A stretch of 7,248 bases of DNA from Euryarchaeota archaeon Ods04. GTDB lineage: Archaea > Halobacteriota > Halobacteria > Halobacteriales > Halorutilaceae. How positions within the stretch are numbered: the stretch's first letter is position 1; each line of letters opens with the position of its first letter. The notes below the pieces were generated by a model. The model ran no database searches and was not told the origin of the DNA. It was given only the letters and a program-made list of their open reading frames with translations. Below, piece by piece: positions 1 through 5,415 of the stretch. Made by a program: the position numbers and the translations under genes. The DNA is taken from contig JAQZDD010000045.1 in the NCBI GenBank assembly GCA_028751055.1, positions 1 to 7,248 of the forward strand, read 5' to 3'.

Positions 1-8
1 ACAAACGC

Positions 9-84
9 GCCAAGGTGGCAGAGTCCGGCCTAATGCAGCGGCCTGCAGAGCCGCCTACCGCCGGTTCAAATCCGGCCCTTGGCT
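9..84 (+). tRNA. tRNA-Cys (anticodon GCA)
   Basis: The cloverleaf folds completely by hand. The acceptor stem is GCCAAGG (9-15) with CCTTGGC (77-83), seven perfect pairs, followed by discriminator T84. The D stem is 3 bp (18-20 with 34-36). The anticodon stem GCGGC/GCCGC (38-42 with 50-54) closes loop CTGCAGA with GCA at 45-47. The variable loop has 5 bases (55-59), and the T arm is GCCGG-TTCAAAT-CCGGC (60-76). U73 is the universal identity base of tRNA-Cys and supports the call. No CCA is encoded, so it must be added after transcription, as is common in archaea. No intron is present. Its promoter lies outside the window. Confidence 0.97.
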
Positions 85-98
85 AAATTATTTTAGTA
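85..98 (+). terminator. T-rich terminator after tRNA-Cys
   Basis: Directly after the tRNA the non-template strand becomes AT-rich with a TTATTTTAG run. A second run of five T lies at 132-136. Archaeal RNA polymerase commonly stops at such T runs without needing a hairpin. No stem-loop is seen other than the tRNA itself. The role is inferred from position and composition. Confidence 0.5.
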
Positions 99-177
99 TT
101 AATCTTCGAAATAAATCCATTCTCACAAAAGTTTTTCACACCAAGAGCGTCGGTTTTCGGCAACGATAGAATTCAGC

Positions 178-212
178 CTATTATAGTCTCAGCTATTATA
201 GTCGAAACTATA
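178..212 (+). repeat. Tandem 11-bp direct repeats plus inverted repeat upstream of the ATPase gene
   Basis: CTATTATAGTC occurs exactly twice, at 178-188 and 193-203, spaced 15 bases start to start, which is about one and a half helical turns. Each copy is preceded by CAG or CAGC. The second copy also contributes the left arm of an inverted repeat, TATAGT (197-202) and ACTATA (207-212) around CGAA. The right arm overlaps the TATA-like box of the next gene. This layout is what a repressor or autoregulatory site would look like, but AT-rich promoter DNA also produces such repeats by chance. Confidence 0.45.
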
Positions 213-216
213 TTAA
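207..216 (+). promoter_or_regulatory. TATA-like promoter of the ATPase gene
   Basis: ACTATATTAA is centred near base 212, about 27 bases before the ATG at 239. This is the distance expected when an archaeal transcript begins at the start codon. The purine-rich CGAA just before it could serve as a TFB recognition element. A GGAGG at 221-225 would sit 13 bases from the ATG, which is long for a ribosome binding site and would be absent from a leaderless mRNA. The 193-200 element could be an alternative TATA box giving a short leader that includes part of GGAGG. Confidence 0.5.
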
Positions 217-238
217 CGACGGAGGCTGTACGCGTTTC

Positions 239-1636
239 ATGTTAGTCGACCGAGAGGAGGAACTATCACGCCTCGAAACACTCTACGACTCCGATAAGCC
301 GGAACTCGCTGTTGTCTACGGCAGGAGACGTATCGGAAAGACGGCTCTCGTGCTCGAAAGCACAGACGACCGTGACGAAGCCGTCTACCACCAGGCAGTC
401 GAGACGACGGAGACAGACCAGATAGCGGCTTTCGTCGACGACGCAGCCGAAACGTACCCGGACGTACGAAACCTCAGAAAGGACTGGGAGACTGTTCTAA
501 GCTACCTCATCGACGAAGACGCGATAGTCGTACTCGACGAGTTTCCCTACCTCGTCGACGGAGACGAAAGCCTGCCTTCGAGGATACAGCGTCTCTGGGA
601 CCACGAAGCCGAGGGTTCGTCGGCTACGCTCGTCCTCACGGGTTCGTCGGTCGGTATGATGTACGAACTGGCACTCGGCGGTGGGGCGCCGCTCTACGGA
701 CGCGTCTCCGCGTCGCCCAGCGGAAAAATAGAGCTTCGAGAACTCGACGTCGGTTCTGCCTCCGAATTTTATCCGTCGTACGGTCCCGAGGAGACCGTGA
801 TGGCTTACTCTGTCTTCGGTGGTGTGCCGCACTATCTTCAGGTCGTCGACGACTCCGCGCCCTTAGGAGAGAACGTCACGCGGTCGGTGCTCTCCCCGCA
901 GGGAGGTCTACACGACGAACCCGAGACGGTGCTCAGGATGGAACTCGACGAAGTGAACCGATATTTCTCCGTCCTCAGGGCTGTAGCCAGGGGCAACCGA
1001 GAGAGAAACGAGATATCGCAGGCGACAGGAATAGAGTCGAGCGACCTCAGCTACTACTTCGACCGCCTCGACACTCTCGGGTTCCTCCGCCGCGACGTAC
1101 CCGTGACAGCCGACCCTAAGAAGACGAAGAGCACGAGGTACAGGATGGACGACTCGTTCTTCAGATTCTGGTTCAGGTTCGTCTACGGACAGGAGTTGAG
1201 GTACGAACAGTACGGTGAAGGAGCGCATGAGAATCTGATTCAGCCGGAGATGGCGGAGTTCGCAAGCGAGACGTTTGAGGAGCTGTGTCAAGAAGCTGTT
1301 CCCGAACTCTATCCATCGTTGAACCTCGTCAGGATGCCGGGCAGGTGGTGGAGAAAGGGTAGAGAGGTAGACATCGTCGGGCTGACCGACAGCGACGTTC
1401 TCCTCCTTGGCGAGGCGAAGTTCACGTCCGAACCGCTGGGGTACGGCGTTATGAGCCGTCTGGAGGAAGACGCCGACGAGGTAGCGCGCTCCGCGGGCAG
1501 CGGCGAGTACGAACACGAGTACGCCCTGTTTTCGAGAAGCGGCTTCAGACGGTCCGTCAGAGAGGAGGCAGAGGACAGAGATGACCTTTCGCTGTTCTCC
1601 GTCGCCGATGTTCTGAACGCCCTTGACGTGGCTTGA
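239..1636 (+). CDS. Archaeal DUF234-type AAA+ ATPase with C-terminal nuclease-like domain
   Basis: This is a cytoplasmic P-loop ATPase of the archaeal ATPase_2/DUF234 class, whose cellular role is unsettled. Visible features in order are: the N-terminal signature VDREEEL; Walker A GRRRIGKT (residues 28-35); Walker B VVLDEF with D100 and E101; a sensor-like LVLTGSS stretch; a winged-helix-like segment around 240-300 (ISQATGI...SYYFDRL); and a C-terminal block with D378 and E392-A-K394. The spacing in that block matches the D...ExK core of restriction-endonuclease-fold proteins. The length of 465 aa is normal for the family, so the gene looks intact. The ATG at 239 is favoured by the family-typical N-terminus and by a TATA-like box 27 bases upstream. 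It is separated from the helicase gene by 165 bases and probably has its own transcript. The family assignment rests on motifs. Whether the C-terminal domain actually cuts DNA is inference. Confidence 0.85.
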   Translation: MLVDREEELSRLETLYDSDKPELAVVYGRRRIGKTALVLESTDDRDEAVYHQAVETTETDQIAAFVDDAAETYPDVRNLRKDWETVLSYLIDEDAIVVLDEFPYLVDGDESLPSRIQRLWDHEAEGSSATLVLTGSSVGMMYELALGGGAPLYGRVSASPSGKIELRELDVGSASEFYPSYGPEETVMAYSVFGGVPHYLQVVDDSAPLGENVTRSVLSPQGGLHDEPETVLRMELDEVNRYFSVLRAVARGNRERNEISQATGIESSDLSYYFDRLDTLGFLRRDVPVTADPKKTKSTRYRMDDSFFRFWFRFVYGQELRYEQYGEGAHENLIQPEMAEFASETFEELCQEAVPELYPSLNLVRMPGRWWRKGREVDIVGLTDSDVLLLGEAKFTSEPLGYGVMSRLEEDADEVARSAGSGEYEHEYALFSRSGFRRSVREEAEDRDDLSLFSVADVLNALDVA

Positions 1637-1710
1637 GTCGGAGATGAGGGGAAGCTCTACCACTCGTATATCTTTCCTCGTCGCTCATCTTTTCGTCCGT
1701 GTCTCCGACT
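1636..1710. repeat. 9-bp inverted repeat spanning the ATPase 3' end
   Basis: AGTCGGAGA (1636-1644, starting at the last base of the stop codon) is the exact reverse complement of TCTCCGACT (1702-1710). The arms are 57 bases apart. The interval is pyrimidine-rich with TCTTT and CTTTT runs. It could fold as a long-loop stem at the mRNA 3' end or be a chance match. The T-containing pyrimidine stretch is a plausible place for transcription to end. Confidence 0.25.
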
Positions 1711-1750
1711 TATTGAGTGTTACTTTGAGAACCATCGACATGCTCATGTA

Positions 1751-1773
1751 CGAAGCTTCGACAGCTAAATATT
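1751..1773 (+). promoter_or_regulatory. Helicase promoter with 10-bp palindrome
   Basis: CGAAGCTTCG (1751-1760) is a perfect 10-bp palindrome. Six bases further on lies TAAATATT (1766-1773), the only TATA-like box before the ATG at 1802. Its centre is about 32 bases upstream of the start codon, predicting a leader of only a few bases. No ribosome binding site is visible between it and the start. The palindrome sits where a regulator could interfere with TFB or TBP binding. That function is inferred from position only. Confidence 0.4.
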
Positions 1774-1801
1774 CCTTGAATACGATGACGCACCACCATC
1801 G

Positions 1802-4063
1802 ATGTCGATACTCTTCGACGAAGCGGTAGAGAAGTTCGAACCGAGCAAGGCGGAGTTCGTGTCGCCCGACGAGTCGGGGGAGAGCCTTCTGGAGGAGGCG
1901 GACAACGACGCGCCGATACCCGTCGAGACGATAGGCGAGTTCGCTCTGCGCACAGGAAAGCCGCATCCCGAACGCGACGACTGGACGGTCGTACCACTAC
2001 ACGAACCCGACACAGCCGAACTCACCGGCGAGTACGTCGCCTACGTCGACCACGACGCGAGAGGACGTATCTTTCTGACGCGCAAGGAGGACGGCGCGCT
2101 GACGGACGTCGACACGCATCCTGTCGACTCTTTCGCCGAGACACGTCTCGCGCGCCGTATCAGGTTCTGGCACTCCGACCACACGCCCGACGAGTATCCC
2201 GACTACCACACCTACCCTGTTGACGAACGCGAACCGCCGCGCCGGGAGATAGACAGGAACGTTCTGGTTCGGGAGATGAAGAGCCACGTCGAGGACGAGA
2301 TGCTCGCACAGAAGGAGCAGAACCGGAAGAGGATTGACGAGAAACTTTCCGAGTCGCCCGAGACGTACGTTGAACTCGTCTCGGAGGAACGTCTCGGCGA
2401 CGACCTGTTCAAGTTCTCGTTCGAGATACCCCAAGACGACGAAAGAGACGGATTCACGTACCTCGTCGAAAGGTACGGCGTCCATGTCGACAGCCGGGTT
2501 CTTTTGGCACAGCCACAGTCCGACTCCGAAAGCAAGCCGGACGACGTGCCTGTCGAGGCTGTCGTCGACGAGGTTCGGGGGCGGAAGCTGACGCTCCGCG
2601 TCGACTTCGACTTGGCTGACGACGTTTCGAGGCTGTCACGTTACCTTTCGAAGGAAGGACGCGTCTTCAGGCTCGCACCCCTTCTGAACACGCTTCCGTA
2701 CGACCGCGAGATGACTGCTGTCGAGAAGGTCGCGGAAGACGAAGACAAGATAGGCGTTCTCGCGGGCGAAAGGGAGCTTACGTTCGGCGACCCACGCGCT
2801 TCGAACGACAGGTACGACACCGACCTCAACCAGGAGCAGGAGACAGCCGTCAAGCTATCCCTCCTGAGCGACGAGATGTTCTGCCTGCACGGTCCTCCGG
2901 GGACGGGCAAGACGCGAGCACTCGTAGAGACTGTACGGCGCGCGGCGAACTCAGGTCAACGCGTCCTCGTATGCGCCGACTCGAATCAGGCTGTCGACAA
3001 CCTCCTTGTGGGTTCGAGTACCGAGGACGACCACGACGAAGGCTCGTTGCACGCGTACGGACAGCACGGTGAGGACGAGTTCACGGTAAGACGTGTCAAG
3101 CCGTCGAACTCAAGGGACAGGATGGTCAGGCGCGACTACGGTGACGGCGACGAGGGCGTCGCCGACGTCGTCGTATCGACCAACAACAGCACCGCGAACC
3201 TTCCGAGCAGTTTCGACCTCGCCGTGATAGACGAAGCCACGCAGTCGACCGTCGTCTCGTCCTGCATCCCTATATCGAAGGCGGACAGGTTCGTCCTCGC
3301 GGGCGACCACAGGCAACTCCCGCCGTACAAAGCCACGGAGAACCCGTCGAAGTCGTGGTGCGGCGGCTCGCTCTTCGAGCATCTCTACGCCGAGGGCGGC
3401 GTCTACGAGGGTGTCGGAGTCCAGCTAAGGACGCAGTACAGGATGCACCGCGACATCATGTACTTCCCGAACCGCAGGTTCTACGACGGCTCGCTCAGAT
3501 GCGGTCGTGAGATAGACGGTCTTCCGAACCACGACACCGTGTGCGGATACGACATAGGCGGCGAGGTTGTCAAAACTTCGTCGTCTTCGAGGTACAACGT
3601 CGCGGAGGCGAGACTCGTCGTCGTTCTGGTTTCGAGGCTCCTTGAAGCCGGACTGACCGCCGACGAGATAGCCGTCATAACGCCGTACGAGGCACAGCGC
3701 GGTAGAATCGAGACGGAAGCCGGAGACCATCTCGCCGACGCCGCCGAGAGGCTGAGCGTCGACACGGTCGACTCGTTTCAGGGTAGCGAGAACGAGGCGG
3801 TCGTCATCTCGATGGTACGTAGCAACGACGAAGGAAGGATAGGCTTCTTAGGGCGTCCCGAGGACGGACCGCGCAGGCTCAACGTCGCTATGACGCGCGC
3901 CAGACGTTTCTGCTGTATAGTCGGCGACTGGTACACGTTGACGCAGGAGGCGGACGGCAAGTGCGCCGGTCTGTACAGAGACCTGTACGCACATCTCGGC
4001 GACACCGGCAGGATACACGACGTGGACAGGGAGCTTCTGGATACGCTCGTGCGGAGTCTTTGA
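1802..4063 (+). CDS. UPF1/Dna2-like superfamily 1B helicase
   Basis: This is a predicted ATP-driven nucleic-acid translocase with all main SF1 motifs. Motif I is GPPGTGKT (364-371), motif II is VIDEAT with D477, E478, A479 and T480, motif III is AGDHRQLPP (500-508), motif IV is QYRM (545-548), motif V is VDSFQGSENE (656-665), and motif VI is LNVAMTRAR (693-701). This set is diagnostic of the UPF1/Dna2/IGHMBP2 group. Residues 1 to about 330 precede the motor. Part of this (about 178-280) may be the beta-barrel insert common in the group, but the first 175 residues match nothing I recognise. All cysteines lie within the motor, so the iron-sulphur nuclease domain of true Dna2 is absent. At 753 aa the gene looks complete. 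It probably works in DNA repair, replication or defence, but the substrate cannot be read from the sequence. Transcription probably starts from the TATA-like box near 1770. Confidence 0.88.
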   Translation: MSILFDEAVEKFEPSKAEFVSPDESGESLLEEADNDAPIPVETIGEFALRTGKPHPERDDWTVVPLHEPDTAELTGEYVAYVDHDARGRIFLTRKEDGALTDVDTHPVDSFAETRLARRIRFWHSDHTPDEYPDYHTYPVDEREPPRREIDRNVLVREMKSHVEDEMLAQKEQNRKRIDEKLSESPETYVELVSEERLGDDLFKFSFEIPQDDERDGFTYLVERYGVHVDSRVLLAQPQSDSESKPDDVPVEAVVDEVRGRKLTLRVDFDLADDVSRLSRYLSKEGRVFRLAPLLNTLPYDREMTAVEKVAEDEDKIGVLAGERELTFGDPRASNDRYDTDLNQEQETAVKLSLLSDEMFCLHGPPGTGKTRALVETVRRAANSGQRVLVCADSNQAVDNLLVGSSTEDDHDEGSLHAYGQHGEDEFTVRRVKPSNSRDRMVRRDYGDGDEGVADVVVSTNNSTANLPSSFDLAVIDEATQSTVVSSCIPISKADRFVLAGDHRQLPPYKATENPSKSWCGGSLFEHLYAEGGVYEGVGVQLRTQYRMHRDIMYFPNRRFYDGSLRCGREIDGLPNHDTVCGYDIGGEVVKTSSSSRYNVAEARLVVVLVSRLLEAGLTADEIAVITPYEAQRGRIETEAGDHLADAAERLSVDTVDSFQGSENEAVVISMVRSNDEGRIGFLGRPEDGPRRLNVAMTRARRFCCIVGDWYTLTQEADGKCAGLYRDLYAHLGDTGRIHDVDRELLDTLVRSL

Positions 4064-4092
4064 AGCGTCTGAGGTACTGCTGGCAGGCGGTG

Positions 4093-4136
4093 GCTATTAT
4101 AATAACCCTCGAATTCCTGTCCGTTATACAGATATA
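4093..4136 (+). promoter_or_regulatory. Candidate promoter region for the small membrane protein
   Basis: This 111-base spacer holds two TATA-like elements. CTATTATAATAA (4094-4105) contains the perfect palindrome TATTATAATA (4095-4104) and would start transcription around 4126. TATACAGATATA (4125-4136) would start it around 4155-4162. An AGGT at 4163-4166 lies 8 bases before the ATG at 4175 and could pair with 16S rRNA, which would suit the first element better. Which element is used cannot be decided by eye. Confidence 0.35.
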
Positions 4137-4174
4137 CGGTACAAAGACGTGATGCGGCGTACAGGTAACATACG

Positions 4175-4369
4175 ATGACACCGATAACAGTAACAGCACT
4201 CCTCGTCTCCGCCATACTGGCGTCGGCGGCGGCGAGCGTTCTGATGTATATCCGTATAAAGAGCCTACGTCAGGAGATGGCGAGGATGAATCCGGGAACG
4301 AGCACCAACGAAGATCTAGACAGAATAGAGGACAGTCTGAGAGGGTTAGAAACACTCCCCTCCGACTGA
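4175..4369 (+). CDS. Small single-pass membrane protein, unknown function
   Basis: This is a 64-residue protein I do not recognise. Residues about 5-26 form one hydrophobic, Ala/Val/Leu-rich helix long enough to cross a membrane. It is followed at once by RIKSLRQEMAR, so by the positive-inside rule the N-terminus is outside and the C-terminal tail is in the cytoplasm. The tail (about 27-64) is charged and likely helical (EDLDRIEDSLRGLE), and might form a short coiled coil. No signal-peptide cleavage motif or lipobox is seen. The ATG at 4175 is supported by a TATA-like region and an AGGT upstream. The gene starts 111 bases after the helicase stop and ends 5 bases before the convergent OsmC-like remnant. 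Its amino-acid composition looks like a genuine membrane protein and not a shadow frame, but without homology evidence the call is moderate. Confidence 0.6.
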   Translation: MTPITVTALLVSAILASAAASVLMYIRIKSLRQEMARMNPGTSTNEDLDRIEDSLRGLETLPSD

Positions 4370-4374
4370 CTGTA

Positions 4375-4641
4375 CTATTCGACGTTCAGCGACTTGCTCG
4401 ACGTGTAACTGATACCGTCGGATAGGCTCTGTCCTACGATGCATCCGGTGTTGTAGGCGTTGAGGCACTCATGAGCCACGTCCTCGTACTCCTCCGGAAC
4501 GTTGAGCGTCACATCAACATCGACGTGGTCGACTCGCGCCGCCGTGTGCTCGATCACGTCGGGTATGTCGTCGCCGCCGGGCGAGTCGACTACGCCGACA
4601 GCCTCTATCCTCACGACGGAACGAATAATAATGAACTTCAT
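4375..4641 (-). pseudogene. C-terminal remnant of an OsmC-type peroxiredoxin-like protein
   Basis: The open frame from the ATG at 4641 encodes 88 residues. Its end resembles the OsmC/Ohr C-terminal half: a helix with the resolving-Cys context (YEDVAHECLNAYNTGCIVGQSL, in part, with Cys at residue 67), then a final strand ISYTSSKSLNVE. Complete OsmC proteins are about 130-180 aa and use two cysteines to reduce organic hydroperoxides. Here the N-terminal sheet is missing. The frame stays open upstream, and SLANSLKGT (about 4653-4679) vaguely resembles the central helix, but the expected first Cys would be Thr. Further upstream the DNA is a pyrimidine-rich run on this strand and no longer resembles OsmC in any frame. 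No TATA-like box is placed for this ATG. I read it as a decayed, N-terminally truncated gene. A functional small protein is the alternative. Confidence 0.5.
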
Positions 4642-4752
4642 ATGCCACGCATACGTGCCCTTGAGCGAGTTAGCCAAGGAGTAAGAGAAAGAGCGGAAGG
4701 AGAACAGAAAGCCCGCGATTGCGTAGAGATTAAGAAGGCAGTCAGCGCAAAC
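4642..4752. other. Spacer between the OsmC remnant and the vapBC promoter
   Basis: No gene is supported here. On the plus strand it holds a purine-rich run (about 4675-4711, AAGGAGTAAGAGAAAGAG and on). At 4670-4679 it has TTAGCCAAGG, the exact reverse complement of the 10 bases at 77-86 spanning the tRNA-Cys 3' end. It is the likely site where the OsmC gene lost its 5' part. Confidence 0.4.
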
Positions 4753-4779
4753 CCTATGTAGGTTCGTGCAGAAGTCTGC
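4753..4779 (+). promoter_or_regulatory. vapBC promoter with two operator-like palindromes
   Basis: CCTATGTAGG (4753-4762) contains the inverted repeat CCTA/TAGG around TG and doubles as a TATA-like element centred about 27 bases before the ATG at 4784. GCAGAAGTCTGC (4768-4779) has 5-bp inverted arms around AG and lies between that box and the start codon. The two centres are 16 bases apart. VapB-type antitoxins usually repress their own operon by binding such palindromes over the promoter. The sites are seen directly; the repression is inferred from the family. Confidence 0.5.
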
Positions 4780-4783
4780 GTAT

Positions 4784-5032
4784 ATGGGTAGCAAGAACAT
4801 AAGCTTGCGCGAAGAAGTCTACGAGGAACTCAAACGCGAGAAAGCCGACGACGAGAGCTTCTCCGACACAGTAAGCCGTCTTCTGAGCGTACGGCACGAC
4901 GAGGAGCCTCACCCGCTCTACGGTCTCATCGGGATGCTTGACGAAGACGAAGCCGAGGAAGTTCGTGAAAGAGTCGAGGAGTTCCGAGCCGACGTTTCGG
5001 AGGAAATGGAAGAGACGAGGAAAGAAATCTGA
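4784..5032 (+). CDS. vapB: Antitoxin, archaeal VapB family (DUF217-like)
   Basis: This 82-aa antitoxin is predicted to neutralise the PIN toxin encoded next to it and to repress the operon. The N-terminus SKNISLREEVYEEL followed by KREKADDESFSDTVSRLL is the hallmark pattern of the archaeal VapB/DUF217 group. The rest is very acidic and predicted helical (DEDEAEEVRERVEEF and EEMEETRKEI), suited to wrapping the toxin. I chose the ATG at 4784 because the family motif begins right after it and a TATA-like box lies 27 bases upstream. A GTG at 4766 would add six residues (MQKSAY) but would fall within the operator-like palindromes. The stop codon TGA shares its A with the toxin ATG (5032), so the two are translationally coupled. 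Confidence 0.85.
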   Translation: MGSKNISLREEVYEELKREKADDESFSDTVSRLLSVRHDEEPHPLYGLIGMLDEDEAEEVRERVEEFRADVSEEMEETRKEI

Positions 5033-5412
5033 TGCTCCTTGACTCTTGTTTCCTAATCGACTTGATGGACATCGACGAGGGTGCGGTCGCAAAGCTCGAA
5101 GAACTTGTCGAGAGAGCAGAGCCACTGACAGTGTCGGTGCTGTCTGTCACCGAGGTTGGATACGGCATTCGCTCCGAACGAGAACAAGCCGACTTCGAAG
5201 AGGTTCTGAGCAGGACGGACGTGGTCAGTTTCGAGGCTGCCGATGCTCGCCGAGCCTCACGAATCCTGCGCCGTACCGAAAAAGAAGGCGAGCGCGTCGG
5301 GAAGATAGACTCTATGATAGGTGCGATAGCTGTCGGACGCGACGAAGCCGTCGTGACGCGCAACATCGAGGAGTTCAGGAGGATGGACGGGGTGCGTGTG
5401 AGTCCTTACTAA
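5032..5412 (+). CDS. vapC: VapC-type PIN-domain ribonuclease toxin
   Basis: This 126-aa single PIN domain is predicted to be a Mg2+-dependent endoribonuclease that cuts tRNA, rRNA or other RNA when freed from VapB. The acidic residues expected of the fold are visible: D4 in MLLDSCFLID, E41 in SVTEVGYGI, D93 in KIDSMIGAIA, and the TRN element with N111 (TRNIEEF). The length is typical and no frame damage is seen, so the toxin should be active. It overlaps the antitoxin stop by one base (TGATG). Its stop TAA (5410-5412) lies only 3 bases from the stop of the convergent PLD gene. The RNA target cannot be inferred. Confidence 0.88.
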   Translation: MLLDSCFLIDLMDIDEGAVAKLEELVERAEPLTVSVLSVTEVGYGIRSEREQADFEEVLSRTDVVSFEAADARRASRILRRTEKEGERVGKIDSMIGAIAVGRDEAVVTRNIEEFRRMDGVRVSPY

Positions 5413-5415
5413 AGA

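Noticed and set aside
1408..1414. Another CCTTGGC match to the tRNA-Cys acceptor strand inside the ATPase gene
   Set aside because: Only 7 bases match and it lies within conserved coding sequence, so it is expected by chance.
908..1663. 251-aa minus-strand open frame inside the ATPase gene
   Set aside because: It lies antisense to a gene with clear ATPase motifs. Long antisense frames are common in GC-rich haloarchaeal DNA with regular codon periodicity, and the translation shows no domain.
1997..2485. 162-aa minus-strand open frame inside the helicase
   Set aside because: It is antisense to the helicase and its composition follows from the complement of acidic codons. It has no promoter or motif.
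3778..4355. Overlapping minus-strand frames (145 and 155 aa) across the helicase end and the small membrane gene
   Set aside because: They overlap a well-supported helicase C-terminus, including motif VI, and have low-complexity Arg/Ser/Pro composition typical of shadow frames.
4471..4761. 96-aa open frame on the plus strand opposite the OsmC remnant
   Set aside because: It reads as the complement of the OsmC-like frame, has no recognisable family pattern, and runs through a purine-rich run. The minus frame carries the meaningful Cys/helix pattern.
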